DNA from: Candidatus Dadabacteria bacterium
GTDB taxonomy: Bacteria > Desulfobacterota_D > UBA1144 > Nemesobacterales > Nemesobacteraceae
DNA length: 64,000 bases
Reading direction: 5' to 3'
Assembly: GCA_022822065.1 (NCBI GenBank)
Contig: JAJECI010000007.1
Coordinates: forward strand, 62,001 to 126,000
In this document: one piece after another, positions 1 to 14,092 of the stretch
Layout of the letters: every line of letters starts with the position of its first letter
Numbering within the stretch: position 1 is the first letter of the stretch
Translations under genes and position numbers: made by a program
Notes under the pieces: model-generated
Told to the model about the DNA's origin: nothing
The model's database searches: none
What the model saw: the letters and a program-made list of their open reading frames with translations, nothing else

Positions 1-132
1 GCAGCGGACCTTATAGCAAGAACCGTCATGAGCCCTCAGGAACTTCGCCTCGGAGTAATCACTTCCTTCATCGGAGTTCCTTTCTTCGTGTTTCTGCTGA
101 GGAGAAATTTCAGCGGGAGAGGAATCGCGTAG
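1..132 (+). CDS. FecCD/BtuC-family ABC transporter permease, C-terminal fragment (5' truncated by window)
   Basis: Reading frame 1 gives AADLIARTVMSPQELRLGVITSFIGVPFFVFLLRRNFSGRGIA*, the typical C-terminus of FecCD permeases; the ABC ATPase follows immediately. Confidence 0.85.
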   Translation, partial: AADLIARTVMSPQELRLGVITSFIGVPFFVFLLRRNFSGRGIA

Positions 133-133
133 A

Positions 134-907
134 ATGCAGAAAGAAAAACAATCCGTAAAAGTATCGGGTCTGAGTTACAGCGTAAACGGAAAGACCATAC
201 TCGCCGATGCAAGCTTTGAGATTGAAAGAAACGAATTCTTGGGAATAGTCGGCCCCAACGGCGCGGGGAAATCCACGCTTCTCAGGCTCCTTACCCGCAT
301 ACTCAATCCTACCGAAGGCTGTATCCTGCTCGACGGAGAAGACCTCTCCCGATACGAAGCAAAAGAGCTTTACAAAAAAGTATCGTTTCTCCCCCAGACC
401 TCGTATTTCGATTTTCCCCTCAGCGTACTTGAGGTAGTGCTTACGGGAAGGTATCCGTACTTGGGGATTTTCGAGAGCGAAAGCAAAGAGGACATAAAGC
501 GCGCCGAGAACTGTCTCTCGCTTGTAGACATGGGAGGGTTTTCTCAAAGAAAAATAACGACGCTTTCAGGGGGCGAGCAGCAGAGAGTCTCGCTCGCTAG
601 AGTGCTTGCGCAGGAAACGGATTTCATTTTCCTTGACGAACCTTCCTCACACCTTGACATACATCACAAGTTCGCCCTCATCGAACTGCTGAGATCGCTC
701 GCGCGGAAAGGAAAAGGGATAGCGGCCGTTCTCCATGATCTTGATCTTGCGAGCAGGTTCTGCGACAGGATTCTTGTGCTTGAAGACGGGCGGACAACAG
801 CTCTGGGAGAACCGCCGCAGGTGTTTTCCGAAAAACTTCTTTCATCGGTATTCAAGGTAAGAGGTTCATGGGACCCCCAAAGCGGAAATCTTCTTGTTTT
901 CCGGTGA
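134..907 (+). CDS. ABC transporter ATP-binding protein (iron-siderophore/heme/cobalamin type)
   Basis: Walker A GPNGAGKST, signature LSGGEQQR, Walker B DFIFLDEP; adjacent to FecCD permease. Confidence 0.93.
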   Translation: MQKEKQSVKVSGLSYSVNGKTILADASFEIERNEFLGIVGPNGAGKSTLLRLLTRILNPTEGCILLDGEDLSRYEAKELYKKVSFLPQTSYFDFPLSVLEVVLTGRYPYLGIFESESKEDIKRAENCLSLVDMGGFSQRKITTLSGGEQQRVSLARVLAQETDFIFLDEPSSHLDIHHKFALIELLRSLARKGKGIAAVLHDLDLASRFCDRILVLEDGRTTALGEPPQVFSEKLLSSVFKVRGSWDPQSGNLLVFR

Positions 908-1001
908 ATTCAGAAGGCGTAAAAACCCCTTTTTACATTTTTCAGACCGATAATTTGACAAAAAAATTCGATTAACTATATTCTGTTGCCTAGTTTTATT
1001 A

Positions 1002-1075
<74 letters not shown>

Positions 1076-1203
1076 GAATTGAGAAATAAAGGCCATGTGG
1101 GTCAATTATAAAGAAAACCGAAGCAACCCCCTCCAAAAGCCCGACAATATTACTTTTTCCTCTAAAAGGCACGTTGAGATCGCTTCGCCTGAAGTAAGGA
1201 ATT

Positions 1204-1902
1204 ATGCAAGAACATATTGAAAGCCTGCAGAAGCTTCAGACAGTTGACTTGAGAATCAGAGAGTTAACGGAAGGGCTCACAAGATATCCAAACGAAATTA
1301 ACAACCTCAAAAAAGATCTTCTGGAAAAAGAAGGATCAATAAAGCTAAAGGAAACCAACCTCGCGGAACTCAAGACGCAAAGAGACGACCTTGAGTCCTC
1401 GCTTCTCTCCAATCAGGAATCCATAAAAAAATCCGAGGAAAGGTTGTTTGCCATAAAAACCCACAAGGAATACGAGGCTCTTCAGAAGGAAATAACCGAT
1501 ACCAGAAGGGAAAACCTCGAGATAGAGGACCGGACGATCTTGGTAATGACAGAGATTGAAGAAACCGAGTCGGCGCTCGCTGAAGAAAAGGAAAACTACG
1601 CGTCCCTAGAAGGGCAATACGCACAGGAGATCGCAGAAAAAGAAAAAAAGATTGAAGAACTAGAGATTTCCCGTAAACCGGCGGAGAAGGAAAAAAGTGA
1701 AATCCTATCCACTATAGACCCGAAAGTACTTCCGCTTTACGAAAAAATCTTCAAAAGAAACGGCAGGGCGCTTGCGCTTGCCGAAAACGAGAAATGCACA
1801 AGCTGCAACATGAACATCCCGCCTCAGCTCTACAATGAAGTACTGAAGCGGACAAAGCTGATTCAGTGCCCGAACTGCAAGAAGATTCTTTACACTAAGT
1901 AA
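1204..1902 (+). CDS. Coiled-coil protein with C-terminal C4 zinc ribbon
   Basis: Long Glu/Lys-rich coiled coil ending CTSCNMNIPPQ...IQCPNCKKILY. Confidence 0.85.
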   Translation: MQEHIESLQKLQTVDLRIRELTEGLTRYPNEINNLKKDLLEKEGSIKLKETNLAELKTQRDDLESSLLSNQESIKKSEERLFAIKTHKEYEALQKEITDTRRENLEIEDRTILVMTEIEETESALAEEKENYASLEGQYAQEIAEKEKKIEELEISRKPAEKEKSEILSTIDPKVLPLYEKIFKRNGRALALAENEKCTSCNMNIPPQLYNEVLKRTKLIQCPNCKKILYTK

Positions 1903-1930
1903 CCGTTCAAATGGTTACCCGCTTAAGGAC

Positions 1931-2347
1931 ATGCCCCCGGGAAAAACAACCGAAGTCTACATAGACGGAGCGTCAAGGGGAAACCCAGGAGAATCCGGCA
2001 TCGGGGTTCTCATGATCCGCCCGGACGGAACAAGAGAGGAAATAAGGGAGTATATCGGGAGGGGAACTAACAACGAGGCGGAATACAAGGCGCTCATAGC
2101 AGCTCTCGGTCATCTCCTTGCGGAAGAAGTTTCAGAAGCAAAGATCCACACTGATTCTCAGCTGGTCGCGAGCCAGATGAACGGACTCTGGAAAGTAAAG
2201 GATCCGAAGCTTAGAATTCTGCACTCAGAAGCCAAAAAACTCGCCTCTTCGCTAGCGGCGCTCGAAATAGAGTACGTCCCCAGAGAAAATAACGCCGAGG
2301 CCGATGCTCTTGCGAACGAAGCAATCGATAGATATTTTAATGACTAG
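1931..2347 (+). CDS. rnhA: Ribonuclease HI-like protein
   Basis: YIDGASRGNPGESGIGV, NNEAEYKALI, HTDSQLVASQM, NAEADALANEA motifs. Confidence 0.9.
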   Translation: MPPGKTTEVYIDGASRGNPGESGIGVLMIRPDGTREEIREYIGRGTNNEAEYKALIAALGHLLAEEVSEAKIHTDSQLVASQMNGLWKVKDPKLRILHSEAKKLASSLAALEIEYVPRENNAEADALANEAIDRYFND

Positions 2348-2711
2348 CGAGTTGGCCGTGCGGTCGCCTGCGGTTTGTCCGCAGGAGGAAAGTCCGAGCT
2401 TCGCAGGGCAGGGCGCTGGTTAATTACCAGGTGTCGCGAGACAACGGAAAGTGCAACAGAAAGTATACCGCCTGAGCGCCACGGGTGTTCCGGCAAGGGT
2501 GAAAAGGTGGTGTAAGAGACCACCGCTCCGAAAGTGATGGAGGAGGCAAGGCAAACCCCGCCCGAAGAAAGACAAATAGGAAAACGCCCGGATCACGGTC
2601 CGGTCAGGGTTGCCCGCCCTGGTTTTCGGGTAGTCGCTTAAGGTATCTTGGTAACAGGTATCTCAGATGGATGACCGTGCTTGACAGAACTCGGCTTACA
2701 GGCTAACTCGC
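2347..2711 (+). ncRNA. rnpB: RNase P RNA
   Basis: GAGGAAAGTCCGAGCTTCGCAGGGCAGGG core, AGATGGATGACCG and ACAGAACTCGGCTTACAGGCT 3' core; P1 helix GCGAGTTGGCC / GGCTAACTCGC closes the molecule. Confidence 0.96.
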
Positions 2712-3911
2712 TTCCTTGATCGCGACTCTCAGAAACTCTTTTTTCCCGATCTTGAGTTCAAGGCTGCCTACATCAGGAAAGGAAGAATTCGGATCGGTAT
2801 ACTTTTCCCCGTTTATCTCAAGCCCTCCCTGGGATATGAGTCTTTTCGCCTGCCCCTTCGTACCAACGGAGTCGGAGACTTCCAAAACAAGATCAACTAC
2901 CTTGCGCGAGTGGGCAGCATAAGTTTTTTCCTTCGCGTCTTCAGGAAAAAATCTCTTTGAAAACTTGGTTTCAAAATCCCTGGCGGCTTCAAGGGCACTT
3001 TGAGAATCGTGAAGCCAGGAAACAATTTCCAAGGCGAGGGCTTTTTTCGCCTCCATGGGGTGGCGGGCTTTTAGCTTTCGTATCTCCTTTTCATCTCGGG
3101 AGCTTAGAAGGAGGTAGTACCTCCACATAAGATCATCCGAAATCGACATTACCTTTCCGTATATATCCTGGGGCGGTTCATCAAGACCTATGTAATTCCC
3201 GAGGGATTTCGACATCTTCTTCACCCCGTCCGTTCCCTCAAGTATCGGAAGAAACACTCCCACTTGGGGAGACTGCCCGTAATGTCTCTGGAAATCGCGG
3301 CCAAGCAGGATATTAAAAGTCTGATCCGTGCCGCCAAGCTCAACGTCACAGTGCATCTGCACCGAGTCATACGCCTGCACCAGGGGATATATGAACTCCC
3401 TAAGTGAAATCGATACCCCCTCTTTGTACCTCTTTGAGAAATCGTCCCGATCCAGTATCCGAGAAACGTTAACCAGAGAAGTAAGCCCGAGAAGCTCCTC
3501 TGAACCGAGGTCGCCGAGCCATCGGGAGTTTGAGAGAACCTGGGTCTTTTTCTCGTCAAGAACCTTGAAAACCTGGCGCTCGTAAGTCCTTGAGTTCTTG
3601 ATTATCTCCTCTCTTGAGATTGGCGGGCGGGTTTCGCTTCTCCCCGAGGGATCTCCTATATAGGCAGTGAAATCCCCTATGAGGAAGAGAATCTCGTGAC
3701 CCAAGGTCTGAAAATCACGAAGTTTCTTGAGAATTATCCCGTGACCCAGGTGGAGGTCTGCGGAGGTGGGGTCGAACCCTGCCTTTACCTTTAGGGGACG
3801 GTTGTTCTCTTTTGAAGCCTCAAGCTTCAAAAGAAGCTCCTCTTCGGGAATTATTGCATCAGTTCCCCTTTTTATTACCTCTAACTGCTCTTTAGGGTCG
3901 GCAAAAGCCAC
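2703..3911 (-). CDS. tyrS: Tyrosyl-tRNA synthetase
   Basis: HLGH and KMSKSLGN motifs, C-terminal S4-like domain. Confidence 0.96.
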   Translation of the reverse strand: MAFADPKEQLEVIKRGTDAIIPEEELLLKLEASKENNRPLKVKAGFDPTSADLHLGHGIILKKLRDFQTLGHEILFLIGDFTAYIGDPSGRSETRPPISREEIIKNSRTYERQVFKVLDEKKTQVLSNSRWLGDLGSEELLGLTSLVNVSRILDRDDFSKRYKEGVSISLREFIYPLVQAYDSVQMHCDVELGGTDQTFNILLGRDFQRHYGQSPQVGVFLPILEGTDGVKKMSKSLGNYIGLDEPPQDIYGKVMSISDDLMWRYYLLLSSRDEKEIRKLKARHPMEAKKALALEIVSWLHDSQSALEAARDFETKFSKRFFPEDAKEKTYAAHSRKVVDLVLEVSDSVGTKGQAKRLISQGGLEINGEKYTDPNSSFPDVGSLELKIGKKEFLRVAIKEAS

Positions 3912-3944
3912 CTGGAAAATCCTCCTCGTAACGGCAGAGAGTAT

Positions 3945-5429
3945 TTATGGAAGGTTGGTTGATCCCATGAGATACCTGTCGCATTCCCTCGCGGCCTCTC
4001 TTCCCTCGTTTATCGCCCATACCACAAGACTTTGTCCCCTGCGCGAATCCCCCGCGGCGAAAACTCCCTCGACGCTCGTCATGTACTTCCCGTACTCCGC
4101 CATGGCGTTTGAACGCTCGTCGGTACGGATATTCATCTGCTGCAGAAGCTCCTGCTCGGGCCCCAGGAATCCGAGAGCCAAAAGCACGAGGTCACATGGC
4201 CACCTCTCCTCAGAACCTTCTACTTCCCTAAACGACATCCTTCCGTCATCCCCCCTGTACCACTCAATGCGCACGGTCTCGAGTTCCGCTACCCTGCCCT
4301 CGCCGTCGTCTATGAATCTTTTGGTCAGAACCTGATACCTTCTCGGGTCTTCGCCGAAAACCGCCATGGCCTCCTGCTGACCATAATCAAGCCTGTACAC
4401 CCTCGGCCATTGCGGCCACGGGTTATCCGCGGCCCTCTCGAGCGGAGGCTTCGGAAGTATTTCGAACTGGAGAAGGCTCCTGCATTCATGCCTCATGGAG
4501 GTCGCAACGCAGTCGGTCCCGGTGTCTCCACCCCCGAGAATGATCACATTCTTATCCGTAGCGGAAATGTAGCGGCCGTCGTCGAGCCCGCTGTCAAGAA
4601 GGCTCTTAGTGTTTGCCTTGAGGAACTCCATCGCGAAGTGAATTCCTCCAAGATCTCTCCCCTCAATCGGAAGATCCCTGGGCTTCGTCGCCCCCGTGCA
4701 TATCACGACCGCGTCGAAGCTTTCTATAAGTTCGTTTCCGTCAATATCCTTTCCCACTTCCGTGTTGGTGACGAACTCGATTCCCTCCTCCGCCAGGATA
4801 TCGACGCGACGGTCAACGATCTTCTTGTCAAGGTGGGGATTTGGAATTCCGTACATGAGCAGCCCGCCTATGCGGTCGTCCCTTTCAAACACGGTGACCA
4901 GATGACCTGCCTTGTTAAGCTGCGCAGCACATGAAAGTCCCGCGGGTCCAGAGCCTATGACGGCAACTTTCTTTCCGGTTCTAATCTCCGGAGGCTCGGG
5001 CGTTATCCATCCTTCCTCAAAACCCCTGTCGACGATGGCGCACTCTATGCTCTTTATGGTTACCGCGGGCTCGTTTATGCCCAGAACGCACGATCCCTCG
5101 CAGGGAGCGGGGCATATCCGGCCCGTGAACTCGGGGAAATTGTTTGTCTTGTGAAGTCTTTCGAGAGCCTCTTTCCAGAGGCCCGAGTAAATCAGGTCGT
5201 TCCACTCGGGTATAAGATTGTTTATGGGACACCCGGCGGTCAGACCGCCGATTATCTGTCCCGTCTGGCAGAAGGGAACCCCGCAGTCCATGCACCTCGC
5301 GCCCTGAGTGGCAAGCTCTTTTTCGGGAAGATGACCATGAAACTCGTCCCAGTCGGCGATTCTGCGGGCAGGATCCCTGTCAGGCCCGAGCTTCCTTTCG
5401 TAATTCATAAAACCTGTGGGGTCACCCAT
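3945..5429 (-). CDS. gltD: Glutamate synthase small subunit
   Basis: [10 protein letters not shown]...[28 protein letters not shown] site, adjacent to gltB. Confidence 0.96.
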   Translation of the reverse strand: MGDPTGFMNYERKLGPDRDPARRIADWDEFHGHLPEKELATQGARCMDCGVPFCQTGQIIGGLTAGCPINNLIPEWNDLIYSGLWKEALERLHKTNNFPEFTGRICPAPCEGSCVLGINEPAVTIKSIECAIVDRGFEEGWITPEPPEIRTGKKVAVIGSGPAGLSCAAQLNKAGHLVTVFERDDRIGGLLMYGIPNPHLDKKIVDRRVDILAEEGIEFVTNTEVGKDIDGNELIESFDAVVICTGATKPRDLPIEGRDLGGIHFAMEFLKANTKSLLDSGLDDGRYISATDKNVIILGGGDTGTDCVATSMRHECRSLLQFEILPKPPLERAADNPWPQWPRVYRLDYGQQEAMAVFGEDPRRYQVLTKRFIDDGEGRVAELETVRIEWYRGDDGRMSFREVEGSEERWPCDLVLLALGFLGPEQELLQQMNIRTDERSNAMAEYGKYMTSVEGVFAAGDSRRGQSLVVWAINEGREAARECDRYLMGSTNLP

Positions 5430-5461
5430 TGAAAAACTTCTCCTCCGTCAGAGCCTCCGCG

Positions 5462-10060
<4,599 letters not shown>

Positions 10061-10207
10061 ATAACTGTCCGCCTGTTGTGTTGTTATGAAAAAACAACGC
10101 GAGAGCTAATGCGGCGTAAGCAACCTCTTCAGACGCCTTCCCGTAATTATAACATAAATCCGGAACTCCGCACACGCTCCGCCCATGGTTATAATAAGCA
10201 AAGAGAG

Positions 10208-10549
10208 ATGCCAGCTAATCCCGAAGAAATCAAAAAGAAAAAAGACCCCGAAAGCGTAATCCTCTCTTTCCAAATGGAGTCAAGCGCAACCTTATGGAAC
10301 AGGATATTCGAGGGTTTTCCCTCCGAAATGGTCCTCGTGAGCAGGTTCGAGGGAAAGGACAGAAAGGCCCTCGAGATACTCTACAGGTTCGCCTCCATGG
10401 TCACGGAAAGATACGAAAAGTGCGCCGTAGAGCCCAGAGTCTACGGAATAGTCATAAAAAAAGACGTAAGCGACGAGACCGAGGAGACTATAAACGAATG
10501 GATGGACCTGATGCGCAGGCTTCGCCGCGAAATAATCGAGGTCCTCTAA
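10208..10549 (+). CDS. Conserved small hypothetical protein (113 aa)
   Basis: ATG at 10208 downstream of an AGAGAG purine tract; ORF MPANPEEIKKKKDPESV...RREIIEVL; stop overlaps the birA stop on the other strand. Confidence 0.6.
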   Translation: MPANPEEIKKKKDPESVILSFQMESSATLWNRIFEGFPSEMVLVSRFEGKDRKALEILYRFASMVTERYEKCAVEPRVYGIVIKKDVSDETEETINEWMDLMRRLRREIIEVL

Positions 10550-11331
10550 AAGACCGTATCTCCGGTAACCACCTTGCGAAGGTCGCTCTCATCCGTTCTC
10601 AGATAAAGAAATCCGTTCGCATCGACGCGCTCAACCACCCCGCTGACAATCTCTCCCGAGACATCTACGGATATCTCTTTTCCAATAAACCCCCACCTCT
10701 CGATCCACATATCCACGATCACCTGCGTCCCGCGGCGGCGAAACTCCCCGTAGAGCCGGTCAAGGGCGTTAATAACCTCCGCGCAGAACCTCTCCCTGTT
10801 AACTTCCTCTCCAAGCAGTATAGAAAGAGAGGTGGTTTTCTCTGAAATATCCTCCATTTCGCGGCGGATGAATTCCTCGGACAAATTGAGATTAACCCCG
10901 ATGCCGATCACCAGATAATCGACAGCGCCGCCCGAGGTGCCAAGTTCCGTAAGGACCCCCGAGACTTTCTTCCCGCCGACGAGAATATCGTTCGGCCATT
11001 TTATCTCGGCGTCTACGCCGTAGACTGAGAAAACCTCGACAAGGGCGCAGGACGCGAGAAAGGTAAAAACGGAAGATTTCTGCGGGGGGATCTCCGGGCG
11101 AAACAAAGCGGAGAGATAAAGATTAACGCCCCTAGGAGACACCCACTTTCGCCCGAGCCGTCCCCTGCCCACGGTCTGCGAATCGGAAACCACAACAGTC
11201 CCGTCCGCGGCCAGATCATCGCCTAGGAGTTCACGGAGAACATCGTTTGTAGAACCCACTTCGTCGTAGACAAAAAGCTTCTCTCCGACTATCTCTGCGC
11301 TGAGACGTTTTTTTATTTCTGAGATTTCCAT
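10546..11331 (-). CDS. birA: Biotin--[acetyl-CoA-carboxylase] ligase, lacking the DNA-binding domain
   Basis: GSTNDV, GRGRLGRKWVSP, KWPNDILVGGKKVSGVLTE motifs; short N-terminus. Confidence 0.92.
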   Translation of the reverse strand: MEISEIKKRLSAEIVGEKLFVYDEVGSTNDVLRELLGDDLAADGTVVVSDSQTVGRGRLGRKWVSPRGVNLYLSALFRPEIPPQKSSVFTFLASCALVEVFSVYGVDAEIKWPNDILVGGKKVSGVLTELGTSGGAVDYLVIGIGVNLNLSEEFIRREMEDISEKTTSLSILLGEEVNRERFCAEVINALDRLYGEFRRRGTQVIVDMWIERWGFIGKEISVDVSGEIVSGVVERVDANGFLYLRTDESDLRKVVTGDTVF

Positions 11332-11405
11332 GAAGACACAGCGCCCCTTTTCCCGCAATATTCAAGTATTATAGTCGGAACCAAGACTCAAGAGAAAAAT
11401 CCCCT

Positions 11406-12011
11406 GTGAAACAGATTCTTTCGAAAAACCTTGCGATACCGCTTGTCGCCTACGTAACAGTTATAGCGGCGATAATTATATCAAGAACCGCAATCAGCCA
11501 CGAGTACGCCCTCTTGCTCTCGGCGGGCTTCATGCTCTGGATTCCGTTTCTATTTGACCGCGGCGCAGCGGATGTTTTGAGGTTCGACCCGCGGGGGCTG
11601 GTTCGGGGAGCGGTAATTTCTATTGCGCTGCTTTTTTTGTACCTTGCCTGCCTCTATCTCTTTTCGGCTTACTTGGGAAAGACGGTTAAATTTGTTGAGC
11701 CGACGGCGCTTTTGGTACTCACACACCTTGTGGCCATCGCGTTTCCCGAGGAGTTTTTCTTCAGGGGATACCTTCAGAGAACTCTCGGCGGCGGATGGGG
11801 CGCGATTGTCGCGGCAAGTGCGCTTTTCGCCTCGGCCCACCTTCTCGTGATCTGCGTATTCTCCGGCGGGGGCTACTGCGCGCAAAACGCCCTCACCTTT
11901 TTCCCTTCGCTCGTCATGGGGTATCTATACATGAGAACCGGAAACATATGGTCAAGCGTCTTTTTTCACTTCGCCGCAAACATCGTTTACCTGTCTTTTA
12001 GACTCGTTTAG
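11406..12011 (+). CDS. CPBP-family intramembrane metalloprotease
   Basis: PEEFFFRGYLQ, SALFASAHL, FHFAANIVY motifs in a multi-TM protein. Confidence 0.88.
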   Translation: MKQILSKNLAIPLVAYVTVIAAIIISRTAISHEYALLLSAGFMLWIPFLFDRGAADVLRFDPRGLVRGAVISIALLFLYLACLYLFSAYLGKTVKFVEPTALLVLTHLVAIAFPEEFFFRGYLQRTLGGGWGAIVAASALFASAHLLVICVFSGGGYCAQNALTFFPSLVMGYLYMRTGNIWSSVFFHFAANIVYLSFRLV

Positions 12012-12082
12012 TCAGAGTCCCGCTTAAGCCCGCAGGCCGCAAAATTCTCGAAATATCCCTCGGTTACAAGTATAGTTTTTAG

Positions 12083-13822
12083 ATGAAACAGTTGCGGGCC
12101 GGGCTCTCCCAGGTTAACCCGAGCGTGGGGGACATAACCGGAAATACTAAGAAAATAACCAAAGTGATCGAGACGGCACGAGGTCTCGATATAGATATTC
12201 TGTGTTTCCCGGAGCTTGCCGTTACGGGCTACCCTCCCGAGGACCTTCTTCTTAAAACTGAATTCATCGACGACAACATCCGGGCTCTTGACGAAATAAA
12301 GAAGCACTGTCCGGACAACATGGTCGTTATAGTGGGCTTTGTCGACAAAAAGGACGACATATTCAACTCAGCAGCCGTAATCCAGAGAGGAGAGGTAATC
12401 GACGTATACCACAAACTCCGCCTTCCCAACTACGGAGTGTTCGACGAAAACCGCTATTTCCAGTCAGAAAGACGGTTTCCCGTTTACTCCCTGGGAAAAA
12501 TGACTTTCGGGGTCACGATCTGCGAGGACGCATGGTACCCAGGGGAACCTATAAGAAGCCAGGTTCTGCTAGGAAACGCCCAGATCATATTCAACCTCTC
12601 GGCTTCACCCTACTACATGGGAAAACCCCTGGCGAGGGAGAGAATGCTCGCCACAAGGGCGGTTGACTACAACACCGTAATAGCCTACTGCAACATGGTC
12701 GGCGGGCAGGACGAACTCGTGTTTGACGGAAACAGCATGTTCATAGACGAAAAAGGAGAAATCGTCGCCACCGCGCGAAACTTCGAGGAAGACCTTCTGG
12801 TTTGCGACGTTAACACCGAGAGGGTTTACAAATCAAGGCTTAACACTCCGACCATAAGAAAGACAAGATACGAGCTCTCCTTCGAGGAAAACCAGCTGGA
12901 AACATTCACGCTTAAGCCTACGAAGACAAAGCGGAAAGTGAAAATCCCGGGAAACCAGGCTGATCCTTCAGAAGATCCTCTAAAATGCGCCTTCTCGGCA
13001 CTTGTCCTAGGCACGGGGGATTACATAAGAAAAAACGGATTTGAAAAGGTGGTGCTCGGGTTAAGTGGCGGAATAGATTCTTCGCTTACGGCCGCCATTG
13101 CCACAGAAGCCGTCGGACCCTCAAAAGTCATCGGAGTTTCCATGCCTTCAATGTACAGTTCCAAGGGAAGCGTCACCGACGCGAAAAAGCTCGCGCAAAA
13201 CCTCGGAATCGAGCTTCTCAGCATTCCCATAGAAAACGTTTTCAGGGGCTACGAGGAAATGTTCGCCGAGTTTTTCTCCGGAATGGAGTCAGACGTGACG
13301 GAAGAGAACATCCAGGCGAGGATAAGAGGAAATATTCTCATGGCGCTTTCAAACAAGTTCGGGTGGCTAGTGCTCGCCACTTCGAACAAAAGCGAACTCG
13401 CTGTGGGCTATTCGACCCTCTACGGGGATATGTCAGGGGGTTTCGCGGTGATAAAGGATGTGCCCAAGGCCACGGTTTATGAGCTTTCCCACTATTACAA
13501 CCGTCTGCGGGGAAAGCGGATAATACCGAAATCGGTAATTGAAAAGCCTCCTTCAGCCGAGCTTCGCCCAGACCAGAAAGACACCGACTCGCTTCCAGAA
13601 TACGACGCGCTCGACAGGATACTGAAAGCCTACGTGGAAGACGGACTCGGGGTTGATGACATAGTAAAGCTCGGGGAGAAAAGAAGCGTAGTGCGGAAAG
13701 TGATCAGAATGGTAAACACGAACGAATACAAAAGAAGACAGAGCGCCCCGGGGGTAAAAATAACGTCGCTTGCCTTCGGAAAGGACCGCCGCTTCCCGAT
13801 AACCAACCTCTACAAGAAATAA
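12083..13822 (+). CDS. nadE: Glutamine-dependent NAD+ synthetase
   Basis: N-terminal nitrilase-like domain (CFPELAVTGYPPEDLL, TICEDAW) plus LGLSGGIDSSLTAAI synthetase domain. Confidence 0.96.
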   Translation: MKQLRAGLSQVNPSVGDITGNTKKITKVIETARGLDIDILCFPELAVTGYPPEDLLLKTEFIDDNIRALDEIKKHCPDNMVVIVGFVDKKDDIFNSAAVIQRGEVIDVYHKLRLPNYGVFDENRYFQSERRFPVYSLGKMTFGVTICEDAWYPGEPIRSQVLLGNAQIIFNLSASPYYMGKPLARERMLATRAVDYNTVIAYCNMVGGQDELVFDGNSMFIDEKGEIVATARNFEEDLLVCDVNTERVYKSRLNTPTIRKTRYELSFEENQLETFTLKPTKTKRKVKIPGNQADPSEDPLKCAFSALVLGTGDYIRKNGFEKVVLGLSGGIDSSLTAAIATEAVGPSKVIGVSMPSMYSSKGSVTDAKKLAQNLGIELLSIPIENVFRGYEEMFAEFFSGMESDVTEENIQARIRGNILMALSNKFGWLVLATSNKSELAVGYSTLYGDMSGGFAVIKDVPKATVYELSHYYNRLRGKRIIPKSVIEKPPSAELRPDQKDTDSLPEYDALDRILKAYVEDGLGVDDIVKLGEKRSVVRKVIRMVNTNEYKRRQSAPGVKITSLAFGKDRRFPITNLYKK

Positions 13823-13831
13823 AGGGACAAA

Positions 13832-14092
13832 TCACTTAAGAGAGAGAATAAACTCAGAGAGGCTCTCAACAGTCTCAAGAACCTCAGGGGAAACCTCGGA
13901 CTCGTCAATTGAGACTCCGAACTCTTCTTCGAGTTCCATAATGAATTCAAGCGTCGAAACGGAGTCGACGCCAACCCCGAGCTCGATCAGCGACTGCTCA
14001 GGCGATATATCCTGGGGTCTGATGTCGAGATTGAACTTGCCGACGACAAGTCGCCTTATTTTCTCCCCAAGAATTTCTTTTCGCTCGGTCAC
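13832..14092 (-). CDS. Acyl carrier protein
   Basis: 86 aa acidic protein with GVDSVSTLEFIMELEEEFGV phosphopantetheine-site motif. Confidence 0.9.
   Translation of the reverse strand: MTERKEILGEKIRRLVVGKFNLDIRPQDISPEQSLIELGVGVDSVSTLEFIMELEEEFGVSIDESEVSPEVLETVESLSEFILSLK

Noticed and set aside
4410-5432. Plus-strand ORFs antisense to gltD
   Set aside because: gltD motifs on minus are decisive; the antisense frames have no domain signature
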